Positions 7,947 through 16,889 of a stretch of DNA of 64,000 bases are shown here, in pieces. This DNA comes from an uncultured Emticicia sp. (GTDB lineage: Bacteria; Bacteroidota; Bacteroidia; Cytophagales; Spirosomataceae): the NCBI RefSeq assembly GCF_937903345.1, contig NZ_CALCZQ010000031.1, positions 333,518 to 397,517 of the forward strand, read 5' to 3'. Both the position numbers and the translations under genes were made by a program. The notes beneath the pieces are model-generated. The model did not search any database and was not told where the DNA came from. It saw nothing but the letters and a program-made list of their open reading frames with translations. How positions within the stretch are numbered: position 1 is the stretch's first letter; every line of letters starts with the position of its first letter.

Positions 7947-8699
7947 ATGATTGAAATAAAAAACATATCAAAGTCTTTCAACGATCGTATGGTTTTGGAT
8001 AAGGTCAGCGGCGTTTTCAAGAAAGGTGAAACAAGTTTGGTGATCGGTGCAAGTGGTACAGGAAAAAGCGTATTGTTAAAATGTATGCTCGATTTGGTGC
8101 GTCCCGAAGCTGGAACAACGCTTTATGATGGTCGTGATTTTTATGTAGGCGACGAAGAAGATAAAAAAGATATTCGTCGAGAAATGGGCGTGCTTTTTCA
8201 AGGCGGAGCATTGTTTGACTCTAAAACTGTGCATGAAAACGTTCAGTTTCCGCTCGATATGCTCACAGAAATGGGCGAAGGTGAAAAGAAAGACCGAGTA
8301 GAATTTTGCCTACAAAGGGTTGGTTTGGAAGGAACAGGCGGCCGAATGCCATCGGAGATTTCAGGAGGAATGAAGAAGCGTGTGGGCATTGCCCGTGCGA
8401 TTGTGATGAACCCAAAATATTTGTTTTGCGATGAACCAAATTCTGGCCTCGACCCACTGACCTCAATAAAAATTGATGAATTAATCAAAGAAATTACCGA
8501 TGAGTTTGGAATTACGACAGTAGTCATTACGCACGATATGAACTCAGTTCTTTCGATTGGCGATAAAATTATGTTTTTGCATAAAGGCAAAAAACTGTGG
8601 GAAGGCAATAGCCAAACCATCATGGGTGATACCGTACCTGAGTTAGAAGAATTTGTTTTCTGTAATAAAGCTCTTAGCTTGATGAGGGCTGGGAAGTAA
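7947..8699 (+). CDS. MlaF-type ABC transporter ATP-binding protein
   Basis: ATPase partner of the MlaE-like permease, 250 residues from the ATG at 7947. The frame is open from a TTG at 7932, but MIEIKNISKSFNDR is a normal ABC N-terminus. Walker A GASGTGKS (about residues 34-41), Q-loop LFQGGALF, signature SGGMKKRVGIAR and Walker B YLFCDEPNSGLDP are all intact. The SGGMKKR form of the signature is typical of the MlaF group. Just upstream (7924-7943) is a short run of ctcccc/gggg blocks resembling the dispersed palindromic repeat. It ends at a bidirectional terminator. Confidence 0.92.
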   Translation: MIEIKNISKSFNDRMVLDKVSGVFKKGETSLVIGASGTGKSVLLKCMLDLVRPEAGTTLYDGRDFYVGDEEDKKDIRREMGVLFQGGALFDSKTVHENVQFPLDMLTEMGEGEKKDRVEFCLQRVGLEGTGGRMPSEISGGMKKRVGIARAIVMNPKYLFCDEPNSGLDPLTSIKIDELIKEITDEFGITTVVITHDMNSVLSIGDKIMFLHKGKKLWEGNSQTIMGDTVPELEEFVFCNKALSLMRAGK

Positions 8700-8700
8700 T

Positions 8701-8736
8701 AAAAAAGGCTTAGAAACTAATTTCTAAGCCTTTTTT
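8701..8736. terminator. Bidirectional terminator, mlaF-like / GH3 fusion
   Basis: Perfect 16-base arms (8701-8716 and 8721-8736) around a 4-base loop, with A-run on one side and T-run on the other, between the ends of two convergent genes. Confidence 0.9.
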
Positions 8737-8785
8737 GTAAAACAAATTCCCTACTGTGCTCGCTTGACAATTTGGGAGACTTATG

Positions 8786-11700
8786 TCACTTTTTCACCAT
8801 CTTATATATCTGCTCGCCGACTTCAGTTCTGATATTGAGTGTGCTAATCTTCACATTATCACGGGTTGGATAAACTCGATTCGATAAAAAAGTATAAACA
8901 AAATTATACTTCGGCTCAACCCAAACAAATGTACCTGTAAAACCCGAATGTCCGAAACTTTCAGGTGACGCCGATGTTGGACCATTTCCTACTTTCGGAT
9001 TAAAATCTAATTTATCGAAGGCAATCGCACGACGGTTTTTTAGCTCTGGGAACTGGTATTTCGTACATTCTGCAATTACTTCAGGCTTGATAAATTGTGT
9101 TCCACCATAAAATCCTTTTTGCAAATACATCTGCATCAATTTGGTTAGATCGTTTACGTTTCCGAAAAGACCTGCATGCCCCGATATACCATTTAACATT
9201 CCTGCACCTTCATCATGTACGAATCCGTGAATAAGGGTTTTTCTGAATATAGTATCTATTTCTGTTGGTACAATTTTATCTTTTGAATAAAAACGCAAAG
9301 GATTGTAAGTCAAAGAGTTAGCTCCAATTTGTTTGTAGGTTTTCTTTAAATAATCTTCCCACGGCACGCCCGTCAATGAGACCATAAAAGTTGGGTATGT
9401 ATAATAATGCAAATCGCTATAAACATAGCCTTGTTCGGGCTTTAATGGTGAGTTTTCGATCGCAGCGAAGATGACTTTTTTATAATCTTCATGTAACCAT
9501 AGAGAATCAGATATTTGCACAGAAAAATCAGCTGATTGCTTAGTAGAAAGGGTATTTGGCTTCCAAACTATTGTTTTTGATGAAAGACAGTCTTTCCAAA
9601 GGTTTTTGTCAGTTTTGATGGCTTTCGCAAGCAGTAGGTTATGTTTCTTTTTGCTCATAAATAGCTTCTTCCTATACTGAGTAGCATACCTTTCTTTAAA
9701 AACTAAACTATTTTTAACAGTTTTAACGGAGTCTATGCAGTCATTCCAAAAAGAAATCCAAGCTTTTAGACCAGCTTTATGTGTAAGCATATCACGGAAA
9801 TGCAAGTTGGCTTTATTACCATCGGCATATTCTGGAAAATAGTCTTTGAAAGATTTATCTAAATCAAATTTTCCTTCGCTCATTAATTGCATTACAGCCA
9901 AAGCCGAAGTACTTACTTTCGTAACCGATGCAAGGTCGTAGAGGTCGCTTAGACGGACAGCCTCCTTAACTCCCAGCGGGGGAGTTAAAAGAGTTTCTCC
10001 TCTGGAGGTAATGGGGCTTTTTTTCACGGCTTCGTCCATTACATCATTTTTATTATCGGCTTTGAATTTAGGATCAGTATTCGCTAAAACAGTTCTGTTT
10101 GCTGCCTCGTATGTATGAAAACCAAATGCTTTCTGATAAATTACTCGACCATCTTTGGCCACTTGCATGGTTGCTCCTGGATAGGCTTTTTCACGAAGTC
10201 CTAAATTGATTACTGAGTCGATTCTTCTATTAAATTCTACGCCATCAAGCCCAACCATTTCTGGAATTCCATAAGCTAAACGCCCAATTGATTGGGTATT
10301 TTCGCCCATGCCATATTTATAAGAATTATTTACAGAAACTGGCAGTTTTCCCAAAATCGGAATCGCTCCAAAAATTGCTTGAGCAGCAGCTTCTTCCATA
10401 TAATTAGTTAGCTGATAGGCCATTACGATGGCTTTTGATTTTTCTAAATTGTCAAATTTATCAAGAGAATAAGGGTTTCCGAAAATAGTTGTAATAGCCT
10501 TATTTGTATTTATAAGAGCTTTCAATGCCTTTTTATTAGCATCGGTAACGCCATACTTGGCGGCTGGACGAATATTGTTGAGGTGCAAGTTTACTAAAAT
10601 CAAATCATAGTTTTTGGTTTGTTCTAAAACCTGATTGATGCTTGAATCTGAGGCATTTGGGGGCAACAGAAAATGGTCGATAGTTGTAAAATTATCGGTC
10701 ATTTTTTGAAAAGCCGTGGGCTGAAGGGCATCAATCGAAACACTGGCGATTCTTTTAGTTAAATCCTTGATAGGAAGTATTTTATCATCATTTTTAACCA
10801 AAGTAATCGTTGCCTCAGCCAACTGACGATTTAGTAAATCTGATTTTGTAGTATTGAGCTCAGTAATCAAATTTTTGATGTCAGTTGGGCGATATTTATC
10901 CAATCCAACCCATGATTTTGCCATCAGAATTTTACGCACACGGAAATCAATTTCTTCCATCGAAATCTCATTGTTAATAATTGCAGCTTTTATAGCTACA
11001 ATCGCACCTCCTGCATCTTCAAAAGTTTCGAGAATATCGTTTCCTGCCAAAACTGCTCGCACATTTGCCTGTCCTTTTGAAAAATATTTTATGGCACCTT
11101 CCATATCCATTGCGTCGGTAAAAGTCAAACCCTTAAAATTGAGGTCTTTACGCAAAATATCCGTTACGATTCTTTTAGAAAAAGTAGCCGCTAGATTCTT
11201 AGTTGTATCCAGCACCGGAACGCTTAAATGAGAAGTCATAATTCCACTTAAACCATTGTCTATCAGTTTTTTGTATGGATAAAATTCTACTTCATCTAAA
11301 CGCTTACGCTCATGTGGAATCAATGGCAAATCGAAGTGTGAATCTACGCCTGTATCGCCATGACCAGGAAAATGTTTGGCAGTTGTAAGCAAATGTTCGC
11401 TATTCATGCCCTGCATATAAGCGAGGGCTTTGTTGGCAACATCTTCTTGGTTTTCGCCAAACGAACGAAAATTGATAACCGGATTGTTTGGATTAATATT
11501 CACATCAACCACAGGAGCATAATTGATATGCACCCCAATTCGGCGGCATTGTTTGGCAACTTCTACACCCATATCGTAAAGTAATTTCTCGTTGCCCTGC
11601 ATGGCTCCGAGCGTCATTTGGTATGGAAAACGCACCGTGCTATCCAATCGCATGGCCAAACCCCATTCCAAATCCATTCCAATTAGAAGCGGAACTTTTG

Positions 11701-11998
11701 ATAATGCTTGTAGCTCGTTCACGATGCGTGCTTGCACAGTTGGCGGAGCGGCAAACATCACAATTCCACCGATTCTGTTATCTTTTACCCAATTTTTGAG
11801 TTTTTCTATATCGTGTGGTCGGCCCGAAGTATTGCCACGGGGCATGAGTAGTTGGCCGATTTTTTCGTCCAATGTTAGTGTCGTAAAGACTGAATCAACC
11901 CAAGGTTTATTGTAGTTTGTCAGAAAATCAGGTTCTTTCTGTGCAAAACTTGATAAGGTATTGATAAGTAATAGGATAAGGAAAAAGAGTTTTTTCAT
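8786..11998 (-). CDS. Exported GH3 glycosidase fused to serine hydrolase
   Basis: About 1070 residues from ATG 11998; the frame is open to 12037 but only the 11998 start gives a clean signal peptide (MKKLFFLILLLINTLSSFAQ). Residues about 30-380 form a GH3 domain of the beta-N-acetylhexosaminidase (NagZ) type: KHFPGHGDTGVDSHFD at about 207 with the His/Asp pair, and FTDAMDMEGA at about 295 with the nucleophile Asp. A GH3 C-terminal-like domain follows to about 590. Residues about 600-1070 are a class C beta-lactamase/transpeptidase-like domain with ASVTK (SxxK) at about 691, YSD in the second motif position and a late HSGFTG. Such fusions occur in other Bacteroidota and probably act on peptidoglycan fragments in the periplasm. 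Odd: a palindromic repeat is translated in frame just before SxxK (residues about 658-682), and an insertion of about 100 mainly basic residues follows the SxxK helix. Confidence 0.9.
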   Translation of the reverse strand: MKKLFFLILLLINTLSSFAQKEPDFLTNYNKPWVDSVFTTLTLDEKIGQLLMPRGNTSGRPHDIEKLKNWVKDNRIGGIVMFAAPPTVQARIVNELQALSKVPLLIGMDLEWGLAMRLDSTVRFPYQMTLGAMQGNEKLLYDMGVEVAKQCRRIGVHINYAPVVDVNINPNNPVINFRSFGENQEDVANKALAYMQGMNSEHLLTTAKHFPGHGDTGVDSHFDLPLIPHERKRLDEVEFYPYKKLIDNGLSGIMTSHLSVPVLDTTKNLAATFSKRIVTDILRKDLNFKGLTFTDAMDMEGAIKYFSKGQANVRAVLAGNDILETFEDAGGAIVAIKAAIINNEISMEEIDFRVRKILMAKSWVGLDKYRPTDIKNLITELNTTKSDLLNRQLAEATITLVKNDDKILPIKDLTKRIASVSIDALQPTAFQKMTDNFTTIDHFLLPPNASDSSINQVLEQTKNYDLILVNLHLNNIRPAAKYGVTDANKKALKALINTNKAITTIFGNPYSLDKFDNLEKSKAIVMAYQLTNYMEEAAAQAIFGAIPILGKLPVSVNNSYKYGMGENTQSIGRLAYGIPEMVGLDGVEFNRRIDSVINLGLREKAYPGATMQVAKDGRVIYQKAFGFHTYEAANRTVLANTDPKFKADNKNDVMDEAVKKSPITSRGETLLTPPLGVKEAVRLSDLYDLASVTKVSTSALAVMQLMSEGKFDLDKSFKDYFPEYADGNKANLHFRDMLTHKAGLKAWISFWNDCIDSVKTVKNSLVFKERYATQYRKKLFMSKKKHNLLLAKAIKTDKNLWKDCLSSKTIVWKPNTLSTKQSADFSVQISDSLWLHEDYKKVIFAAIENSPLKPEQGYVYSDLHYYTYPTFMVSLTGVPWEDYLKKTYKQIGANSLTYNPLRFYSKDKIVPTEIDTIFRKTLIHGFVHDEGAGMLNGISGHAGLFGNVNDLTKLMQMYLQKGFYGGTQFIKPEVIAECTKYQFPELKNRRAIAFDKLDFNPKVGNGPTSASPESFGHSGFTGTFVWVEPKYNFVYTFLSNRVYPTRDNVKISTLNIRTEVGEQIYKMVKK
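9955..10025. repeat. Palindromic repeat inside the GH3 fusion coding frame
   Basis: Perfect 9-base arms ttaactccc (9966-9974) and gggagttaa (9980-9988) around agcgg, then a smaller ctcc-tct-ggag palindrome near 9998-10007. The segment aligns with the minus strand of the intergenic repeat at 3350-3376. It is translated without stop or frameshift as part of KKSPITSRGETLLTPPLGVK, in a linker-like stretch just before the catalytic SxxK. Confidence 0.7.
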
Positions 11999-12463
11999 TA
12001 AAGCGTTAGGTTTGATGATAAGTGAACCATTACCCAAAGTAAATAAAAAATCATCAAAAAACCTGCGTTTAATCGAAGTGCCGAATTTATAAGATTATTT
12101 GATTTGTATTTATCAACTTTCAATTCATAGTGCCAGTAGGGTATACTAATATATTAATCACAATAACATTTTCCTGCCAAACTGCCATGCAAAAGTGACT
12201 TGGCATGAGTATTGAACTATTATATTTCCTCATAAATGTTTTAATTGTCAGAAAGGTTTAGTATTTTCACTCTGCCAATCTGTCAGACAGCCTCGTGCCT
12301 TTGATAAAACCTTGATAATCAATATTTATGAATAAGCATGGCAAAACAAGATTTTAATGCAACTGAATCCGTTAATAAAATTAGATGATAGAGACTCCTC
12401 TGCTCAAACCAGCGAAATCAATAAAATCAGTTTCAAATCAACGGCCCCAAAATATAGTGGTGA
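11999..12463 (+). other. Intergenic regulatory region upstream of lon
   Basis: 465 bases without a gene. They hold a sigma-54-like site (12201-12216, listed separately), an upstream cctgccaaactgccatg block with its partial inverted partner near 12200, a perfect 11-base palindrome ctgtcagacag at 12280-12290, and gtgcctttgataaaacc at about 12295-12311. The long leader and palindromes suggest stress control of lon, but no heat-shock operator such as CIRCE could be identified. Confidence 0.5.
12201..12216 (+). promoter_or_regulatory. Sigma-54-like (-24/-12) promoter for lon
   Basis: TGGCATGAGTATTGAA has GG and TTG at the spacing of the sigma-54 consensus TGGCACGnnnnTTGCA, with two mismatches (C to T, C to A). 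It lies on the coding strand of lon, about 250 bases before its start codon. The call is from motif only. Confidence 0.45.
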
Positions 12464-14965
12464 ATGAATAGAGAACTTATCTCAAGACTTGTAATGGCAA
12501 GACAAGACGTTGAAAACGTTGAAATGATAGAAATTGCTTCTCCTGAAGAAGTAATGGAAAATGAAGATAATTTGCCAGCAGATTTGGCTCTTTTATCTTT
12601 GAGAAATACCGTTTTGTTTCCTGGTATCGTGATACCCGTAACGGTCACTCGCCAGAAATTTATCAAAATGGTAAAAAAAGCTTATCGATCCGACCGAACC
12701 GTTGGCGTTGTAGCACAGGTAAGAAATACACAAAACGAGCCTACTCCCGACGATTTGTTTAAAGTTGGAACGATTGCCCATATCTTAAAAATGATTGTGT
12801 TGCCCGATGGAAATGTAACGGTTATCATCCAAGGTCGTCGGCGTTTTGAGGTAGAAGAATATACTCAAACTGACCCCCATTTGATGGCAAAGGTGAAGTA
12901 TATTTCTGAAAGTTTTCCGAATGTACGCAAGAAAGAAACAAAGGCACTGATTCAGAGCTTGAAAGAAGCTTCTTATAAAATTTTGAACCTCAATCCCGAT
13001 ATTCCACGCGATGCTCAAATGGCTATTAGTAATATTGATAGTCCGAGTTTCTTAACTCACTTTCTTTCATCCAACCTCAACATCGAAATCAGCGAAAAGC
13101 AATTGCTTCTCGAAACTTTCGATGGCGGAGAGCAAGCCCATAAGCTACTCGAACATATGATGAAGGAAATCCAAGTCTTGGAAATTAAGCGAGATATTCA
13201 GAGCAAAGCCAGTATTGATATTGACCAACAGCAAAAGGAATATTACTTGCGTCAGCAAATCAAGGTTTTGCAGGAAGAATTGGGCATGGAATCGCCCGAC
13301 CAAGAAGTTGAAAAACTGCGTGCAAAAGGCTCGAAAAAGAAATGGACAAAAGATGCCAACGATCATTTTAATAAAGAATTGAACAAAATTTTACGCATGA
13401 ATTCGATGTCACCCGAATACGGTGTTTCCTTGAATTATGCCGAAACAATGGTTGATTTACCGTGGAATGTATATACAAAAGACAATTTTGACCTCAAACG
13501 TGCTAAGAAAATATTAGATTCAGATCACTCTGGTCTGGAAAAAGTAAAAGAGCGTATCATCGAATATTTGGCAGTTTTGAAGCTCAGAAATGATATGAAA
13601 GCTCCAATTTTGTGTTTGTATGGCCCTCCAGGAGTTGGTAAAACCTCTCTAGGAAAATCAATTGCAAAAGCTTTGGGAAGAAACTACGTCAGAATGGCTC
13701 TTGGTGGCATGCATGACGAAGCCGAAATTCGTGGACACCGCAAAACGTATATTGGGGCAATGCCAGGAAAATTGATTACGAATTTACAAAAAGCAAAATC
13801 ATCGAATCCTGTTTTTGTACTAGATGAAATTGATAAGGTAAACCGTGACCAACGTGGCGACCCTTCGTCGGCCTTACTCGAAGTGCTTGACCCTGAGCAA
13901 AATAACGCTTTCAAAGATAATTATTTGGAAGTTGATTATGATCTTTCGAAAGTACTTTTTATAGCGACAGCCAATTCGCTTGATAATGTTCAAGGGCCAT
14001 TACGAGACAGAATGGAAATCATTGAGATTTCGGGCTATACCGTTGAGGAAAAGATAGAAATTGCTCGTAAACACCTCGTTCCGAAGCAATTAGAACAGCA
14101 CGGAATTAAACCAAAAGATTTGAAAATCGACGATAAAGCGATTCAGAAAGTAATAGAAGGCTATACTCGTGAGTCTGGCGTGCGTCGTTTGGAGCAGCAA
14201 ATTGGGGCCTTGATTCGTAAGATTGCCAAATCAATTGCGATGAATGAAGAATATCCAAAAACAGTAAAAGCCGAACACGTAGAAAAAATGCTCGGTGGCG
14301 TAATTTTCGATAGAGATTTATACGAAGGAAACGATGTACCAGGGGTGGTAACAGGCTTAGCTTGGACTTCGGTTGGTGGTGATATTCTTTTCATTGAATC
14401 AAGTCTAAGCCGTGGAAAAGGACAAATTACACTTTCGGGTCAGTTGGGCGATGTGATGAAGGAATCTGCAATTACGGCACTTTCTTACCTAAAATCTCAC
14501 GCTGATAAGATTGGCATTGATTACCGAATTTTCCAAAATTACGACCTTCACGTACACGTTCCGCAAGGAGCTGTGCCAAAAGATGGCCCTTCGGCTGGTA
14601 TCACGATGCTTACTTCAATGGCTTCGATGTTTACTCAACGTAAAATAAAACCAAATACGGCTATGACTGGCGAGATAACGCTTCGTGGAAAAGTATTGCC
14701 AGTTGGAGGTATCAAAGAAAAAATCTTGGCTGCCAAACGTGCAGGAATAAAAGACATCATTATGTGTTATAAAAACCGCAAAGATGTTGAAGAAGTAGGC
14801 GAAGCATACACCGTTGGATTGACTTTCCACTATGTTGATTATGTAGAAGAAGTGCTTGAAATTGCTCTTTTGCAAGAAAAGGTTGCCAATCCATTGAATT
14901 TTATTCTTCCAGAAGAAAAGAAAGAAACAGCCATAGTTGCTCCTTTGGATGTTGTGGTGGCCTAG
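12464..14965 (+). CDS. lon: ATP-dependent Lon protease
   Basis: Cytosolic AAA+ serine protease for misfolded and regulatory proteins, 833 residues. It has an N-terminal substrate-binding domain from LALLSLRNTVLFPGIVIPV (about residue 42), a coiled-coil region rich in Lys/Glu/Gln (about 225-290), Walker A GPPGVGKT (387-394), Walker B PVFVLDEIDK, and the protease domain with the dyad Ser710 in KDGPSAG and Lys751 in GGIKEK. The C-terminus ends in an acidic and hydrophobic tail. The ATG at 12464 is used; a second ATG at 12494 would remove ten residues and cannot be excluded, since no clear ribosome binding site is seen at either, as is normal in Bacteroidota. Confidence 0.97.
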   Translation: MNRELISRLVMARQDVENVEMIEIASPEEVMENEDNLPADLALLSLRNTVLFPGIVIPVTVTRQKFIKMVKKAYRSDRTVGVVAQVRNTQNEPTPDDLFKVGTIAHILKMIVLPDGNVTVIIQGRRRFEVEEYTQTDPHLMAKVKYISESFPNVRKKETKALIQSLKEASYKILNLNPDIPRDAQMAISNIDSPSFLTHFLSSNLNIEISEKQLLLETFDGGEQAHKLLEHMMKEIQVLEIKRDIQSKASIDIDQQQKEYYLRQQIKVLQEELGMESPDQEVEKLRAKGSKKKWTKDANDHFNKELNKILRMNSMSPEYGVSLNYAETMVDLPWNVYTKDNFDLKRAKKILDSDHSGLEKVKERIIEYLAVLKLRNDMKAPILCLYGPPGVGKTSLGKSIAKALGRNYVRMALGGMHDEAEIRGHRKTYIGAMPGKLITNLQKAKSSNPVFVLDEIDKVNRDQRGDPSSALLEVLDPEQNNAFKDNYLEVDYDLSKVLFIATANSLDNVQGPLRDRMEIIEISGYTVEEKIEIARKHLVPKQLEQHGIKPKDLKIDDKAIQKVIEGYTRESGVRRLEQQIGALIRKIAKSIAMNEEYPKTVKAEHVEKMLGGVIFDRDLYEGNDVPGVVTGLAWTSVGGDILFIESSLSRGKGQITLSGQLGDVMKESAITALSYLKSHADKIGIDYRIFQNYDLHVHVPQGAVPKDGPSAGITMLTSMASMFTQRKIKPNTAMTGEITLRGKVLPVGGIKEKILAAKRAGIKDIIMCYKNRKDVEEVGEAYTVGLTFHYVDYVEEVLEIALLQEKVANPLNFILPEEKKETAIVAPLDVVVA

Positions 14966-14977
14966 TCAATCTCATAT

Positions 14978-15020
14978 AAAAAAAAGAATGAAGGCTTCGC
15001 TTTAAGCGAAGCCTTCATTC
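14978..15020 (-). terminator. Terminator of the amidohydrolase gene
   Basis: Sixteen-base perfect arms (14986-15001 and 15005-15020). The A-run at 14978-14985 becomes a T-run when read on the minus strand, so the hairpin mainly serves the minus-strand gene ending at 15047, although it also lies 20 bases after the lon stop. Confidence 0.85.
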
Positions 15021-15046
15021 CTAATAGTCGTTTGTAAAAAAAACAT

Positions 15047-16675
15047 TTAATTCTTCTCAGCACCTTGTACTTTTGATGCTCCTTTCTGTGGAATACCAGG
15101 TTGGGTAATCTCAAAGTTTTCTTTTACTTTGGCATCAGAAACCATTTTACGCACATCGGCCAAAAGTTTCTTAGCGTCATAAATTATACCATCTTTTACA
15201 GTATATTTCACGCCTCCGACTCTCGTAACCTCATTTTTATCATTTACTTTGATAGCTCCCGTGCCGTAAAGTGTTTTGAGGTTTGCCAAAGGGTTTTCTT
15301 CTGTAATTACAAAATCGGCCAGTTTTCCAACCTCAACTGAGCCAATTTGATCGGCCATTCCGAGGGCTTCTGCACCTTTGATTGTGGCAGCACGAATAAC
15401 TTCTAATGGGTGAAAACCTGCTTCACGCAATAACTCAAGTTCACGAATGTATGCAAAACCATATAATTGATAGATAAAACCAGAATCCGAACCAGTAGTT
15501 ACACGGCCTCCTTTATTTTTGTATTCGTTTACGAAACGCATCCAAATTCGATAGTTTTCTTTCCACGCTACTTCTTGCTCTGTTCCCCAATTTAGCCAGT
15601 ACGAACCGTGTGAAATTCTGCTTGGGCCATAAAAACGCCAAACGGCTGGAAGGGTATAATCATCGTGCCATTCGGCTCGTCGAGCCATCATTAAATCGCG
15701 ATTAGCTTCGTAAATGTTGAAAGTTGGGTCAAGCGTAAAATCAATTTTCAAAAGCTCATCCATTACTTGATTCCATTTGGCTGAACCTGGCTCAGCAGAT
15801 TGTTTCCAAAGTTTTCCTGCTTCTTCAAAACGATTTTGCTCGTTGCTATAATTATAATCGGCTGGATAATTCTGCAAAGTTCGTTCATCAAAAAGTGCTT
15901 CGGGTAAGCCATACCAGTGTTCCATTGAGGTCAAACCTGCTTTTGCCGTTGCCAAAACATTCATACGAGCCACTTCCAATTGAGCATGATGGCAAGCCGA
16001 ACGAAGTCCAATTTTTTTGTTTTCTTCAAGAGCTGCCCTGAAAACTGCAGGTTCTGCACCAAAAAACTTGATACCGTCAGCTCCTTTGGCAGCATTTTCT
16101 CGTACCCACTGACGTGCCTCTTCGGGCGTCGTAATAGCTTTATCACTTCCCATGCCGAAAGCAGTATAGGCTTTGATACGTGGGGCTGTAATTTCGTTTT
16201 TCTCACTTCTATTTTTTTGGTCTAGAGTCCAGTCGAGACCATTTCCAGCTGAAGGGTCACGAATGGTCGTGATGCCGTGTCCGAGCCAAAGTTTGAAAAC
16301 GTATTCTGCAGGCGTACCTTGTTGTTTTCCGCCAATATGGCCGTGCATATCAATGAAACCAGGCATGAGGTACATTCCTGTACAGTCGAGTTCTTTGTCG
16401 CCCTCATTGAGTTTCGGGCGACTTTTTGGGTCAATTGGTACACCAGGGTAGCCCACTTGTTTGATTTGTGCAATTTTGTTTTTTTCAATAACAATATCAA
16501 TAGGCCCAATGGGAGGGGCTCCGGTGCTATTGATGAGGGTTACTCCTCTAATAATAGTACGATTGGCGTATTCGCCTTCGGCACGCCTTGGTGCTTTTTC
16601 GATTTGGGCAAAAGCCAAAGAAGCAATAAAGGGAAGAAAAACTTTAATAAAAGGAAGTGTAATTTTTTTAAACAT
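15047..16675 (-). CDS. Exported metal-dependent amidohydrolase
   Basis: A 542-residue protein of the amidohydrolase (TIM-barrel metal hydrolase) superfamily with a signal peptide (MFKKITLPFIKVFLPFIASLAFA, residues 1-23). The metal-binding HxH is in MPGFIDMHGHIGG (about residues 106-118), SACHHAQ and SMEHWYG supply further His ligands, and TTGSDSGF near residue 395 supplies the late Asp. The LGMADQIGSVEVGKLADFVI segment near the C-terminus is the usual beta-sandwich return strand of this superfamily. Substrates in this group range from imidazolonepropionate-like rings to dipeptides, so the reaction is unknown. It is convergent with lon. A TAAATTTG -7 match lies at 16712-16719 on the minus strand without a clear -33 element. 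Confidence 0.85.
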   Translation of the reverse strand: MFKKITLPFIKVFLPFIASLAFAQIEKAPRRAEGEYANRTIIRGVTLINSTGAPPIGPIDIVIEKNKIAQIKQVGYPGVPIDPKSRPKLNEGDKELDCTGMYLMPGFIDMHGHIGGKQQGTPAEYVFKLWLGHGITTIRDPSAGNGLDWTLDQKNRSEKNEITAPRIKAYTAFGMGSDKAITTPEEARQWVRENAAKGADGIKFFGAEPAVFRAALEENKKIGLRSACHHAQLEVARMNVLATAKAGLTSMEHWYGLPEALFDERTLQNYPADYNYSNEQNRFEEAGKLWKQSAEPGSAKWNQVMDELLKIDFTLDPTFNIYEANRDLMMARRAEWHDDYTLPAVWRFYGPSRISHGSYWLNWGTEQEVAWKENYRIWMRFVNEYKNKGGRVTTGSDSGFIYQLYGFAYIRELELLREAGFHPLEVIRAATIKGAEALGMADQIGSVEVGKLADFVITEENPLANLKTLYGTGAIKVNDKNEVTRVGGVKYTVKDGIIYDAKKLLADVRKMVSDAKVKENFEITQPGIPQKGASKVQGAEKN

Positions 16676-16889
16676 AGTATTTGTCGGTTCGACACCGGAT
16701 TAGGTTTTTAGCAAATTTAAACATCATTTTTTAGATTCATAGTTTTTGGTTATTTTTTTCAAGAACCGTCACTAAAATTTACTTTTTCTATCAATTAAGT
16801 ATATTAGAAAAATACAATAAAAGTTGCATATTGGCATTTAATTTCTTTAAATTGCAATATTCTACGAAAAATAGAATTGATTAAAATCT

